From the NCBI GenBank assembly GCA_025331565.1, contig JAFREQ010000009.1, positions 4,329,501-4,393,500 on the forward strand: a DNA stretch of 64,000 nucleotides. The letters are read 5' to 3'. Below, one piece after another: positions 14,501-28,530 of the stretch. Source of the DNA: Holacanthus passer. Taxonomy: Eukaryota; Chordata; Actinopteri; Pomacanthidae. Below the pieces are notes generated by a model that made no database searches, had not been told where the DNA came from, and saw nothing but the letters and a program-made list of their open reading frames with translations. Numbering within the stretch: position 1 is the stretch's first letter; each line of letters begins with the position of its first letter. The translations under genes were made by a program, and so were the position numbers.

Positions 14501-17500
14501 TCAGAGTGTTTCATTATTACCAGAGTGCAGCTGCTGCCGTGCTGGCCAAATCACCTCATTCAGAGAAACCCACACAGTGACAGATAGTCACCAACTCCAT
14601 GGCCTTGACTGATGCCTCAATGAAAATAGTGTGCAAACACTGTCCTATCTACTTCTTTTTTTTGTTACTCAAACATTCAGTGGAAAGTCCAAAGAACTGA
14701 AATGCATACAGTTTGTGGTGGAGAAGGCTGTATATCTATATAACAACATTCCTCATGACTTTTTTTGCTGACAAATCTTTCTGCTCTGAGGTTAGACAGG
14801 CGACAGGGCTCTTGTATAGTGTGCTTAACCCTGCTAAAAAATGTATTCCCCAGGTTTAGAATTCCATTTCGACAAAAGGGAGGACCTGCAAGAGAATGAT
14901 TTAAAAAAACAAAAAAGAGATGTCGTTATCAGGGTTACTTTTTCGGACTTGAAAAAAGTCCTCCACAGCAACAGAACTTTTCCACAGGCTGAGTAGCATT
15001 CATCGACTGGTAAACTGGTCTTCATGTATTAAATTGATGGCGTGTCAGCAGCAGCCAAGGCTACCCATCAAAATATTGATAAGTAATGCTAGAAAATCTG
15101 TGGGAAATCTGTGCCGGTAATAAGTGCCCTTACTTACACCGTCCTGTGTTAAACTGACCTTAGGTTAGCCACCAAAAACCAGGGGGGGCTCTCACACTCC
15201 ACACAGTGAATGATTGTCAAATAAATGGAAATAATAACTGACAAGAATAGCATGAACTCACAGTGATGACTTGTAAATGAAGTGCTGGCACCTGGTGGTT
15301 CCACACAGATAATCACCTTGCTTGCTACTATATCTTGACACTCCCTTTGTTGTACGTTTATGTAATTCTTCAGACTCTTGTCTAAATTATGCTTTCCTTG
15401 TGTTCAGATTGCCTCTGTTCCAGGCCAGCGCTTTCGCTTTCCTCGCACCAGCCAGAGCCATCCTCTCACTGGACAAATGGAAGTGTAATAACACAGGTAA
15501 CCCCTCCACCCCCATCTTCATCTGTCTCTCACTCTTGACTGACACTCAAATCTGATATAACTTTGTAATAAAAACTGTGCTTATTGCATCTCTGTTTACT
15601 TTGATCCTAACTCCAAACGATGTCAGCATCAAAGCCTACAAAGAAGGCAGAGAATTAAATGGGGGGCCCACATGGGGCTCAGCTGGTTTATATCCGTGTG
15701 TCCCAAATGAATAGTTAAAGTTGTGATTCACATAGTGATCTAATTAATCTCTTCTCTCTCCATCTTTTTCCATGAGCAGAAGTTCCAGTATTCAACAGCA
15801 CAGAGCTCTTTCACACAGAGCACATCTGGCACCCCAGGATACGAGAGGTGAGGCGAAGAAAGATAACTGAAAGACTCAGACACACCTGAAAAGTGGCTAG
15901 GAAAAACTTAAAAAGGAGGGGAAGGCAAAACTGGATAGTTGAGTTAGACGGTTAATTGCAAAGTATTGCCCAAAAACATGTCCCAGAAAAAAACAGTGAG
16001 TTCAATAAACATTAGTGTCCAGTATGATGTTATTCAACTTAACTTGAATAACTCCTTACACAATTTTTTACACAACTATAATTGAATAAAGGATTTTATT
16101 TTTCATGTTTAAACAGTTGTGCTTCTAAGCTTTTTTCCAGCTTCCACATAGGAACATCAGTGTCTGTACATGGCTGCAGGCTTTGATTTTCTGTGACAGG
16201 AGCCGTTTAACTTGTATTAACCTTTTTCCGTTTACGTAAGCCAGTTGAGTAATTGATTGAGTTTAGTCTTGTTCACACGTCACATCAAACAAACAGAATC
16301 AAATTGGTGAATGGGACATCAGTGGTCTGAGGGCAGCAGGAACGTGCAGGTAATAAAAGGTGACAGAAGAGTACACAAAGACAGATGAAGACAGGACAAA
16401 TAGGATTATCCCTCAGAAGTATCAAATGGAAACTGGAAGCCTGGTGATTCTATAACCCCAAACATTCTCTCTCATTCATAAATGTGATTTCACGTTTTTA
16501 CTTGGCTAAGGATAAAAGTGTTGGTTATGTACCGCTTTCCTTCAGGAAATTGGTCAGCAGAGGTGGTAAGAGCTGATAAATTACTGCAAAGCAAATGTAC
16601 AACATGATTGAGCAGTGCTGAGATGAACAGGTCTGACACCTTTTGTCTCATGATCAGTGTAGATGGTTCCAACAATTGCCTATGTAGACTTTGTGGTGTG
16701 CAAAGCGCCAATGCTCGCTTTGCCTGAAGCGTAATAAGCCTAGTTAGAGGAAGCACTTTTTATTTCAGACGAAGTGGGGGTGCCTCCTTTGCAAACTGCT
16801 GCAAGAAACCTGATCTCAGTTGAGCAAAATGGAATATTCATTTAGATTTAAGTGTTTAATTAAAATGTACTTTCAGTTGCTTCAGTCAACATCGTCTTGT
16901 ATCCCTCTGAGCCTACACCTGTACTTCATGGGCTTGAGTTGTTGATTCCAAGTGAGCATAATTTAAAACTGCAACAGCGTCTCAGTGGGTATTTCTGCTT
17001 CTTTTTTCAGAATTTTTAGAAATACCTTTGTTTCATTAATCCCTTTTTTCTGTCTCTACTATTTCTGTGTTCTGTCAGATCCAAGGGGCTATCATCGTGT
17101 CGTCCCTGGTCGAGGTGTGTATCGGAGCGCTGGGTCTGCCTGGGATCCTGCTGAAGTACATCGGACCTCTGACCATCACCCCCACTGTGGCCCTTATCGG
17201 CCTGTCTGGTTTCCAGGCTGCGGGGGAGAGGGCTGGAAAACACTGGGGTATTGCTATGCTGTGAGTACGCCCTCTCATGCAAAGAAAGGCACATTCAGGT
17301 GTCAACAAAAACATTTTTAAGGTGACATAAAATCCACTTTGTTGTTGTCCCTTTGTATGTTGAGTATGTTCTGATCATGATTCAGATGGATCTCGAAGTG
17401 TGGTAGTGTAGCAGGGCAGAAGTGCATTTACATGTATTTGGGGGAAATAACTGAAAACACTGAGCTGTTGAATAAGAGAGCAGACCACTCCACTGCAGGA

Positions 17501-20500
17501 GTGGTCTGACAGGTTTCTGTGTATGTTGTGCTACAATTTTCTGCCATGGGAACCTGTCAAACTTGGAAACCACTGCAACTGACTGGTTTCAGTCTGTCTA
17601 AAACCATTGTTCTCTGTTGATTAATTAATTTTTTCACAGCCACAAGTTTTATACGTAAAAGGTTTAGACTGTAAAAATACAGAGGAATGACTCATGGGGG
17701 AAGATCCATTCAAAGCGGTGATATTCATGTGGTGAGACATCAGTTCCTGCTGTGTCATGGCTGTTTACACCGTAGCTGCAGGGCCTCTCCTCTCGCTCCA
17801 CAGGGACAGAGGATATGTGCCTGTAATTGCCACTGACTTGCTCTTTCTGAGGCAGTTAGGATAATTGATTGGCTCTGAAGGCTCTGGGGTCCTAGTCAGA
17901 TGTAGATGGGCGGAAATGGATGATGAATGCAGAATTGGTTCTCTCGCAGGAGAATATACAGTATAGAAAATAATATGACATAATAAGCTTGTTTCTGTTT
18001 GCAGGACTATCTTCTTGGTGCTGCTCTTCTCTCAATATGCCAGAAACGTTCACTTCCCTCTGCCAGTCTACAAAGCCAAGAAAGGTTGGACTTCCTATAG
18101 ACTACAGGTCTTTAAAATGTTTCCAGTAAGTACACAACTTCCCATAAAAGTGCATACATGCCTCAGCTTTTTGCCTGTATCTGAGCACCACTTTTTGGTT
18201 TCCATTTCTCAGTCAATATTTTTCTGTCTTTTAATGAATTTGCCCCCCCGGCCTCCACCACAAACTGCGTCCCTGTCTAAGTCACAAATTATTCAACAGA
18301 GCTAATCTCATTCTCCCTGGGAGGTTAAGAGATTTTCCCTTTGCGTGCCTCTTTGCAGCGTGTAAATCAGTCTTTTCCTGCCCTCTGCTGGTGATATATG
18401 GAATAATAAAAACTCTTAAACTCACATAAAAGTTACCCATCAGTCTGATTTATAGTTTTCTTCTCAAAAGGATTCCCATTGCTGTTTTGCTCTGTATTGG
18501 GCCACTTTTAACTGTAAAGATGTTAAAGTGGACTTCATACCAGAGCCTTGGAAGCTGACAACACAGTGCACTATTTATGTGCTTATTTTCACTGGGAGTT
18601 AAATGTGTTAAATGAATAATAAGTCTCAGTGGAACAGACATTAGAGCATCTCCATCTTCTTTAATGTGACATATGTCTGAGTGAAATGAAATATGCGGGC
18701 AGAGTTACACAGAGGGTGGTGTGGTTTAGAGAATACAGCACGTGATATGGAGCTTTAGAGATACAGAGCTTTTAACCTCCACCCACACTTCCCTCATCTG
18801 TGTTGTTAGACCAAGACCACATTTTGCCGACTAAGATCCAAACACACACCTCCTACCTAAGTGTGGCTTTATATGATACATGGCAAGGGTTAGCTAGTTG
18901 CCCCAAATCACATTTGATTGGATAAATTTATGTGAATGCCCTCAAGTTCATGTTCGAGTTCAAGTTTGAGAGATAATCAAACACCTGACACAAGGATGCA
19001 GGATTAAAACTGCTGAAATAGGTTTTTTATTTCACTTTGTCTGTACTGTGAAGGTCTGACAAGTGTCTCCTTTCTCTTGCACTCAGATCATCATGGCCAT
19101 CCTGGTGTCATGGTTTCTGTGTTTCATTTTCACTGTGACGGACGTTTTCCCGCCAGAAGTAGACAAGTACGGCTTCTACGCCCGCACAGACGCACGTCAA
19201 GGAATCCTGGCTGCCGCACCATGGTTTAAGATCCCATATCCCTGTAAGTGTGTTTATAAGGAGCAAGAGGAGGAGGAAGGAGCTGTTGGAAGACATTGTT
19301 GATGTTTATGCCTGGTCTCCATAAGCTGTGATCGACCCAACTGCAGGTAGCCGTGTGTGTTGAAGGGTTAACCACAGAATGTCAGAAACCTAAAATGAGA
19401 AGCATCATTTCATTTAGAGTAGAACTGTCGATTGTTTTGCAGCTATTCAGTCCCACTATATGAGCAGGAAGCATTTTCCCTGGACTGTGAGGAATAATCT
19501 TCTTCAGTATGTGGCAGATTAAAATTAGTTAAGCTTTTACTTTACTGTAACTATACTAATACTGTACTGAAACCTGTGATGAGGCACAAAGTGTAGTTTT
19601 TAAGACATTTTCTGTTTTGAACTCTACAGTCCAGTGGGGCGTTCCCACTGTAACAGCTGCAGGCGTGATCGGAATGATGAGTGCAGTGGTGGCCAGCATC
19701 ATCGAATCGATTGGAGATTATTACGCCTGTGCACGTCTCTCTTGTGCTCCTCCACCTCCCATTCACGCCATCAATAGGTAATTCATCTGTTTATCTTATA
19801 TCCGTTCTTCTTCATTCTCTTTAATATTTCAGTTTGTTTGTGAAGCGTCGCACAGGCAATTTACCGTCTGGGAGATACTTTAATGAGGTTGTTTTTCCGC
19901 TGTCTGTGTAGGGGGATATTTGTAGAAGGCATTTCCTGTGTGCTGGACGGTCTTTTCGGGACAGGAAATGGCTCCACCTCCTCCAGTCCAAATATAGGCG
20001 TCCTGGGAATCACAAAGGTAACACGCACCTGTACTCATGTCATTTTTTTCATGTTGTTTGTTTTTGATGTTTTATTTTACCTAGTGTTTATTAGGAAACT
20101 ATGATTCATTTGACCTCTTAGTTTCTTTACCTCTGTGCACATACCCATTTAATTATTGCATTTATTTTACCATGATGGTTTATCCGTGCAAATAATTAAA
20201 CTAGAGCTGAAACAACAGTTCACTTCATTGATCAGTCAATTGGCAGAAAATTAATTGGCAACTATTTTGATAATCCAGAAATCGTTCAAGGAAAAACACC
20301 AAACGTTTGCTCACCTTTACTCTTTTATTTTATCGGAAATAAGTGTTTTTGGTTTGGGGCAGTTGGTTGGTCAACATTAAGCACTTCAGGCTCTGTGAAA
20401 TTGTAATGGGCCTTTTTCACAATTATGTCACAATTTGAATTTCAATTTATATGACGTTACCCCTGTTATCCAGCACGTGAGCTTCCAATTAGGGTTAGTG

Positions 20501-22244
20501 GAGAATAACAAGCCAGCACCAAAGTAGATTTTATTGTCACGTTATAGGGACTGTTGGGACTGATTAGCTTTCCCTCTCCTCTTTGTGATTTTCTGTCCTC
20601 CAGGTGGGCAGCAGACGTGTGATCCAATATGGAGCTGCCATGATGCTGCTGCTGGGACTCGTGGGTAAATTCAGCGCCCTGTTTGCCTCTCTGCCTGACC
20701 CCGTCCTGGGCGCTCTGTTCTGCACCCTGTTTGGCATGATCACAGCGGTGGGACTGTCCAACCTGCAGTTTGTCGACCTCAACTCCTCCAGGAACCTCTT
20801 TGTTCTTGGTTTCTCCATCTTCTTCGGTCTGATGCTGCCGAACTACCTCAAACAGAACCCACTGGTCACCGGTGAGTGAAGGGGAGATGTCTCCACTGTA
20901 CATGTACCATATACCAGCTAGATCTAGGAAGTATCACCAAAACAACATTAAGATTAATTGTCAGATTTACCTCAGTAACAATTAATGGGAAGAGCTTTTT
21001 AAATACACTTGAGCACAACATTCTCTGTCTTTGCAGTTGACAGTATTTGTACCAACCATTAAACAAGAGCAATATAAATGAGTTTTGTACTCTGAGCAAC
21101 TTTATAAACATATTCCATCATTCCAGTGTTGTAGACTGCTGTGTCTGAAAGGTTCCTTTATCAAGTCTGCCATTATCTTTTGTTACTTCTTGGTCATGCA
21201 CGTGTCATATTGTATGAATAGGAATTGGTTTCAGGTGGTGGAACTTGCTCATGTTTCCCCTGGAAGCTGCAACTCCTTTTCTTTTGTTTACATTTGTCAT
21301 CGGCGACTGACATATTTTAGTCAGCCACTAAGCCCCTGTCTCTTTATCTTTCTCAGGTATAGTTGAGATTGACCAAGTGTTGAACGTGCTCCTCACCACT
21401 GCCATGTTTGTCGGAGGCTCTGTCGCCTTTATTTTGGACAATACCATCCCTGGTAAGGTGTTTTCATCCACTCTTTTTTTTTTTTCAAATTTGCCACAGA
21501 AAATTCCATTTACATTGTGCTGTTGTGCAGTTTTATGGCTGGATGATAATGTTAATGCCATGGTAGTTTAGACTAAGCAAAACATTGTTAAGGACAAAAA
21601 TGATAACGCGGCTGTGACTGCCAAGCAGCTACAGGTACAGGTATAAAGGTAGAACATGCTGGGGGAGGTTATGTATCTGATTTGGTCCATGAACCCTCTG
21701 GGAGAGCTGGAAGATGTGGCTGGGAGAAGGACGTCTGAGCTCGACTTGCTGGACCCGGATAAGTAACAGAGGATCGATGGATAAATGATACTTTAGGATG
21801 GAGTTTCCCTTTGAGCATCTATGCCTTTATAACAGATCCTCAGATTGTAGCAACAAAGGGCAGCTCATTACTTCATATTGTTCATCATGTTCCTACTTGT
21901 TAGTTTGGGCTTTAAATTTTGGATTATAAGGAGCTTGTGATTAGTCTCTCTTCCTTTTCTCCACAGGTTCCCCTGAAGAACGAGGCATCAGGAAGCTGAA
22001 ACGTGGCACTGGTCTCAGTGCAGCAGAACTGGAAGGGATGAGATCTTATGATCTGCCGTTTGGAATGGACTTCATCCGCAGACACCCCATCTTCAAGTAC
22101 ATCCCCATCAGCCCCGCCTTCACGGGCTACCAGTGGGGGAGGCTACGGGAAGCCTGCAGGAGCAGAATGGGACATGGGGATGCGGTAAAGGGAGGAGGAA
22201 TGGGAGTGGAGGGAGGCGCAGCACCAGGGGAGAGTCGGGTATAG
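8525..22244 (+). CDS. slc23a2: Solute carrier family 23 member 2 (SVCT2), Na+-dependent vitamin C transporter
   Basis: Coding exons: 8525-8629, 10178-10276, 11648-11764, 13089-13246, 15408-15496, 15780-15847, 17079-17260, 18005-18125, 19087-19243, 19630-19777, 19912-20017, 20604-20871, 21357-21452, 21967-22244. All join in phase through GT-AG introns to give 663 aa (human about 650). The product is a multi-pass plasma-membrane symporter that imports L-ascorbate with sodium. Visible family marks are the QH pair in the first membrane segment (Q107-H108), two N-glycosylation sequons in the next outer loop (N187, N195), and the nucleobase-ascorbate transporter signature PNIGVLGITK at 441-450. The start was chosen by similarity to known SVCT2 N-termini (MGVGKNTTSKS) and has G at -3 and +4. 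Exon 1 is open upstream of this ATG, so a longer N-terminus is possible. The C-terminal tail after WGRLREA is Gly-rich and diverged, ending ESRV. Confidence 0.95.
8990..9062. mobile_element. Short 3' remnant of a non-LTR retrotransposon
   Basis: The stretch ends GAAAATGGATGGATGGG, the simple tail typical of one fish LINE family, preceded by degraded 3'-end wording (CTTGCTTAACCCACCGC...CCGGATGAG). The longer copy at 40001-40305 supports the assignment. Confidence 0.4.
9065..9290. repeat. Dispersed fish repeat (AAGTAAAAGTAC-type family)
   Basis: Wording such as ACTTTACTTGAATATTAAG and TTGTACTTTTTACTC is shared with blocks at about 43465-43915 and 44640-45000. It lies in intron 1 of slc23a2 after exon 8403-8629. 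No coding capacity is visible. Confidence 0.4.
20205..20430. repeat. Dispersed repeat copy (ATTAATCG-type family)
   Basis: Starts GAGCTGAAACAACAGTTC, contains GATCAGTCAATTGGCAG and AATTGGCAACTATTTTGATAATC, and resembles other copies in the window. It sits in the slc23a2 intron before exon 20604-20871. Confidence 0.5.
21640..21790 (+). mobile_element. Degraded non-LTR retrotransposon 3' fragment
   Basis: GAGAGCTGGAAGATGTGGCTGGGAGAAGGACGTCTGAG-like wording (shown here only in part), then CTGGACCCGGATAAGTAACAG and GGATCGATGGATAAATG, parallels the better copy at 40001-40305. It lies in the last slc23a2 intron. Confidence 0.5.
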
Positions 22245-25200
22245 CCGACGGGCTGGTGCTTAAAAATCTTAAATATGGCTGAATTTGGGGAGCAAGGGAT
22301 GGTACACTAAGATAAAAGGATGGGAGAGTGGAGGACAGAAGCGGTGCAGGATTTGGGATAGTGTGGTAGAAAAAGTGATGCACCAATTCCCCCCTGGTCA
22401 GTATGTGTTTTCTTTAGCTCGTGTCAGTCTTTTCCCACTTCCCACTATGCTATTTTAAGCATGCTATAGCAAGTCACAGCATGCTGTAAAAGATGTCACC
22501 ATGCCGAGGTTAGTTGGTGTGTGCGTGTGTGTACAGTGATCACCAAGAGAGGTTTTGTGCATTTCTTTACTTGCACTTTAATCCAGACGGATGTCAAAAA
22601 ATCAAAGCTGAATGTTTGATCATTCACTTGTAATCACTGCTAACTTTTGCTGCCCATGTCATTTAAAAAAAACAAAAAAAACATGCTCTACTAAAAGCAC
22701 ATTCAATTTGATTATGTCAATTGAGGATTATGCAAATTTTTTACTATGAGTCATTTGCATAGACTTATGCAACCATATACAGAGATACACACATGCTTAC
22801 ACACCAAAAGCCTCACTGCAACTAGCTCGAGCGCTACAATGCACGTCAGGGTCATGCAGATTGATGGAAGTGGTTTGTCAGGTGCCCTTAGCCATGCAAA
22901 GTGATTGTGAAATTTATTTTTGCACTATCTGCCTCCTGAGTTCAAAGCCAGAATGTCGCTCCCGTCCCGCCATTTCTTCAGTACAACATCCTCAGAGACC
23001 CCATTTAGCAGCACATTACATCCACTCAGCACATCCCCCTTTTATTAATGCTAATATTCACAACATCTTTACTGTAACATACTAGTTTATATCTTTACTG
23101 TGTCAGTATTATGCAGTAGTTACTGACAAGACCAAAACTCTGCTTTTCCTGAACACACCCTTGTCTCATTTGGTTGTCAAATGGGACTTAACTTGTTTTT
23201 CTTTATTCTGGAACAGCATTATATTTTGCAAGATTCTTGTTTTTATTTGAAAACCTCTAACCTCCTGCGGCTGTGCCTAATACATTGGCACAGACAACGA
23301 AACAAGCTGTTTAATAATGCCTCTGCTGCCATGATAACTGCAGTGCATTTGCAAAGGCTTCATTAATGACACACACAGTAACACAGACATGTGGCTTTTT
23401 TCAGAGAGACTTTGAAACCTTGTGTGTGTATAAACACGAGGCTTAAAAAAGATTAATGACCACAGGAGATTTTAATGTTGTGTATCCTGCGACTGCAGAG
23501 ATCTCTGATCCTCTGTGTGGATCTTCTCTCACAGTTTTAAGGTGTCACTTGTGCTCTGCTTTTAGCACTGTGTGTGTGTTAATGTGGGGTTTACAAAGGC
23601 TGCGCCATAAAATAATACACCCTGTCACTATCCAAACCCACTTTGTTAGCCCTTGCATAATTGTACTAAGAAGAAAGGCTTGGATATGTACAAGAGGTTT
23701 GGAGAGTTTAAATGTCATCCTTTTTTTTTTTCTCTGGATCGACTCACAGATGTTGCAGCGTGTGTTTTTGCAGCAGCTGATCATAACAGTTGCCGATGTC
23801 GTTAACGATTTTCACTCATTTAATGGTTTTGATGACTTTCACTTACATTCCTCCTCCTCCCATCCTCAGTCACCTGTATGCCTCCCACTCCCACCCCCAC
23901 TTCAGTTAGTTAACTGCTGATGTTTGTTACTGTTTGTGTCTGTTGTAGTTCAGGCTGTAGCAGCACATGTGGCTGAGTAATGGAAAGTTTCAGAGCGTCG
24001 GCAGCCTGTAATCATTAACCCAGGTGTGACCCTGAAGAGCGAGTCTCTAATGCACACTGTGTGCCTGTGGTGTTTTAATTGAAAAATGCAAAATATACCC
24101 TAGAAAACTTTGCAACTTTACGATCATTGTAAATGTAGAAATTAAAAGCAGCACAATAAAAATATAACAGCTTAAAGAAAATTACTAAATATTTAGCCCA
24201 ACTGAGATTTGTACTAAACCAAAATGCAAAAAGCTCTTTATTTTTTATTTCTTCTTATTGTTCTGTTACCGTATACCAAAACTTTACTTAAACATTGGCA
24301 TTTGTCACTATTAGGAAACAAATCTCATCCCAAATTTTCTCGACTTTTATCTCTTTTGTTAAAGCTATTTATTTATTTATGAGAAGAAAGATGATGTTTA
24401 ATGATTGCTCACAGCAGGTTTATGTGTCTGTTGCACAATGTTGAAAGTATATTTATTAGTTTACTTGTTCATGCCCTGTAAAGATTGGTGGAATGACAAT
24501 TGACCGCTACTACTCCGCCCTCGGCCTCGGCTACAGTCGGTGCTCTTAGAAACTCACCTGGGGACAGCAGCTCTCAAGATAGTTTCTAATGTAAGCTGCT
24601 TCTGTTTCATTCCATTTATATCATGTTGTTTTTAAATACAAGAGAATTGACACCAGTGCAGTAAGAACACTTCTAATTGTTGAACTGGATAGTTGAGTCC
24701 GATTTCAAAGTGAGGGCCTTTTTACTACAAGTACTGTTTGCACATGTAATGGTGCCAAGAACATCAGGGTCAGAGTGAGTAATAGTAACCTGAAACCCTA
24801 AAATGTCACTAGTGTGTTTATCCAGATTTATAGTAAAGTATGAACATTTTTTTATGACCTGAATATTTTCTGGGCCTTAGTCTATGAAAGCATGGATAGT
24901 TATCGCCCCAGCACTCTGTACATCACTCGTCATTTGGTCACATGGTGTTCCTAACGTAGACATTAGTGGAAAAGTCAAACATTTTTATATGTTATCTAGT
25001 GGTGAGTTGCACCTTCAAAGGATCTTACAGATGTATGTCTACCATCAGTCCAGAATGATAAAATGTTTGCCTAAGACAAAAATCAAATCCGATAACAGAC
25101 CATGGTGCTCCGCTCTTCTATTGTTTCTGGATGTGGTTTTAGCCAGCCGATAGTGCTATTCAGACAGACCAGCAGCAAAATATGTGACCCAAATCAGAAT

Positions 25201-26400
25201 TTCAGCAAGCTATAGGCCTATTGCTTTTTTTAAAATCATAATCTTTTATTAATAATTTATTTAGATGTTACCAAAATCAAGGCAGGGTAGTGTCAAATTT
25301 TAGCAAATCAAAATCGCAGCTATCAAAATTTGTGACCCTGTCAAAATACTATGGGACCACTATTGTCAGTAAAGAAAGAAAAAAACTGAAATTTGTAATC
25401 AGGTCACAGAATCTGATGGTTCTCAGAATTTGGTGTAACACTGGCAGAATCTGTAGAAATGTTGGTCTCACTAAATATTTCTCTTTCTATATATAAATAT
25501 CTCATTCTGGGTAGACCGTAGACATCTGTGATATGACCGACTCACAGAGAAACATAAGGAATGCTGAAGTCACTGAAGAGGCTCGGCTGGCTCACGACCA
25601 CTGATGCGGGCAGAAACTGTAAATCTAAAACCTCACCATCCTCATCTAAATGTTGGCTGCGCTCAGGACTGGCAGCTGGAGAGCTGTCGATAAGAAGCAG
25701 TGTCAGTAGAATTAGCAGTGTATTATCGGCACACCAGCTGATGTTTTTGGCTTCCTGTCCAACGCTGCGTGACCTTGCTCCCAGACCAGGTGATGATCAA
25801 GCAGAGGTCAGAGAGCAGCCACCACCTCCTGCATCCTCTCTATTAGACTGGGAGTAAATGGAGGGTGGTTTGACAGCTTTTGTCACCTCTTGTAGTGAAT
25901 TCTTTAGTACGTGGCATGCACACATAATAATCATGTGCACAACGTGTGACCTTGTCTTCTGTGTCATATCATGTTCATGGAACCAGCACTTACTTCTTCC
26001 ATCACATCCTCACTCCTCTCTCCACACACTCTGTTTAACCCCCCAAGTCCTGCAGTGAAAATATATCGGTGTCCTCTCATGTTTAGTGTACCTGGTTTCC
26101 TCCCTGGGAATTCTTACTGTTGATGTTTCTGGATGCAGGAGAAGACACCTGCTGGCCACCTTATTAGGAGCCTGGGTCTTTGGCAGCTGAGCAAACCTGC
26201 CTTATTACTTAATAGCAAGATGAACATTGGATGTCTTTGTGTCTAAAGGCAGCTTCTTCTTGTTTTTAACTCTTACAGTTTTTTTTTGTGTACTTTCTCT
26301 CTTATTTTATGATCCTGTACATATTCATATGTGTATCCGCAGTCACAGCATTAGCCCAGTTATAATAAAAACACCTTGATTTTTACACGCCCAGACTCTC
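22245..26400 (+). other. slc23a2: Probable slc23a2 3' UTR
   Basis: No gene is seen between the slc23a2 stop and the rassf2 promoter-like block. Mammalian SLC23A2 transcripts have 3' UTRs of several kilobases, so much of this stretch may be transcribed. AATAAA hexamers occur at 24155-24160 and at 26364-26369; I take the latter as the more likely end. Open frames here, for example near 23456-23920, have no recognisable product. Confidence 0.4.
26364..26369 (+). terminator. slc23a2: Candidate slc23a2 polyadenylation signal
   Basis: AATAAA in TTATAATAAAAACACC, about 4.1 kb after the stop. Other hexamers exist nearer the stop, so the choice is tentative. Confidence 0.3.
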
Positions 26401-28530
26401 CTTCATGGTCAGTTTAACCAACAGATGGCTCTTAAAAAGGTGGCCAGAAGGTGTGTAACACAAAGACATCAGTCCCTTTCAGTTATTTTGAAGGGGGTGC
26501 TACCTGAAGAATATACTTTTGTGTATTAAGTGTTTTATCTTTTTTTTTACACATTGTTTTCATGTTTTTGCAAGCAAATATTTGTAAGAAACAAATCATA
26601 ACTTTTAATCTTAAATCATGCTGGAAACGCACCATTTTGATGTACTTTTTATTTAAAAAGTAAATACATTTTGATCCTATTTTGAATCTGTGGTTTGGTG
26701 GAATCCTTTTGTTTGCTTGTTAGGACCTTTTCATATTGTATTTTTTACTCTAACATTGCTTTCTTTCCATGTTAACACATTACCAATATGAATGAAAGAA
26801 CGAGCTGAGAAACTTTAAATAGATGTTAAAAAAACACACACAAAAAATGTATATTTAATGGAGTAAAGTTTGCTAAACGTTCTGGAAGAGAAATTGTGTA
26901 AACTAATTGTAGCAACAAAATGTTTTATTCTTTGTTCCTAAAACTATTTAATAAGATGTTACAGAATGAATGTAGTCTTTTGTCTTTATTGGTCACCAAC
27001 CGTGATTGTGACAGTAAAACTGAAATATATAGCCAGTCAGTTGCTCTGATCTAATGATTTAACTGGGTTTCCCAAATACTGATGTGCTGCAAAGAAACCT
27101 GTAAAACTACTAACCATCAGTTTCTTGTGTCACAGCAGTGAAAATCTGTCACACCTTTCATAGAGGTCACATCACCTTATTTGATTACAGCTATGAAAAT
27201 ACAGCAGGCCTGTGAAACCATGGTAAAAGCATTTTCAGTAGACAGTAGATTTTTAACAGTAGATCTTGAATTTCTGTGTGACAGGTCACAGAACATCGTG
27301 TAACACTGTTAAAGGACATGAGGCAGATATGTTGTCTGGAAATGCTCTCCACTATTTACTACTAATAATATCCATTGACTCTGCAGGTGGGCAGAAGTAG
27401 CCAAACCAATATTTTTAGATGAATTATATATATGTTTTTCACCACTGCCATCAAGAATCAAGCAGGTACACTAGTATAAAAGAACTAATGTCAAGAAGTT
27501 ATGGGTGAAAATTAGAGCCTTATCATGCTTTGGATTACAAACCAGGAAAAGCGGCACATTAGGACCCCAGGTTTCCCTTTTTTGACACCTGGTTTGTGGT
27601 AATGTATTTAATATTATTTTTGTTTGGGAATATACACTTGCAGTTCTGCTTTTCACCATATTTTGAGGCCTGGTCAAAATCTAGCTTTAAGAAATCTTAA
27701 AAAACATTATTTCAGCTGATCATGGACACAGTGCACTGAGTCAATGGGGGTTTTTTAAGGACCCTGCAGCTCATTTGTGCCAGTCATGCATGCAGCTACA
27801 CAGGAAGTGTGTAATAATGATAATATAAACTCCCTTTTTAAGTAAAGACTCCAACTTTCCCATGGACTACACAGCTACATGGTTTCTGCTGAATATTCGT
27901 GCTTCAAGTAATTTATTTTCGTTATCAATTAACTGCCCAAAATGTTTTATTCAAATGTCCAAAAGCAAAAAAAAAAATATTGAATTTACCAGATTTTCTG
28001 ATAAGCTGATTAGCTCATATGTGATGAGATGGAACTAGCAAATATTTGGTATTTTTGCTTGAAAAATGAAACAGTTATTTGATGACCAAAGTAGCTACTG
28101 ACTCAATTTCTTTTGATTGAACAAATAAATAAACTTGTTTATTATGCCACAGTTTTATTTACAAACATCCAAGATATCCCAATAAATACAACAAGACTTT
28201 AACTTGTAGTTTATGTTTTCTCACTATCACAAGATCTCATGTCTATCAGGATGAAGATGAAAATGATCATACAAATCACAGTTGTGATAAACAAAGACAC
28301 TACAAATGATGCCATATGTCAGATACTAAAACAAAATATGGACTTACTGTCATTCTACTTTTTATAATTCCTATGTGTTGATCTGTTTCAGTGGCTCCAC
28401 ACACTTTGACTGGGACATTTGAGACACAGTGTCCAGCTCATGTCTGCGTGTGTTGTCCCACTGATCAGCAGCTCAACACTGTCTCTGTCCACATGTTCGG
28501 CCTCATTGTTTCCGTGTTTTCATTCATCTC
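26400..28530. other. Intergenic region between slc23a2 and rassf2
   Basis: AT-rich with no recognisable gene. A dispersed ATTAATCG-type repeat lies at about 27885-28110. I see nothing else that can be named. Confidence 0.5.
27885..28110. repeat. Dispersed repeat copy (ATTAATCG-type family)
   Basis: Contains TTATTTTCGTTATCAATTAAC, GATTTTCTGATAAGCTGATTAG (in part) and a TTGAAAAATGAAACAG end. It matches the other copies in arrangement. Confidence 0.5.

Noticed and set aside
20466..20903. 145-aa minus-strand ORF
   Set aside because: It is antisense to slc23a2 exon 20604-20871, whose conserved plus-strand reading explains the openness.
23456..23920. 154-aa plus-strand ORF after slc23a2
   Set aside because: No recognisable domain, biased composition, and located in the probable 3' UTR.
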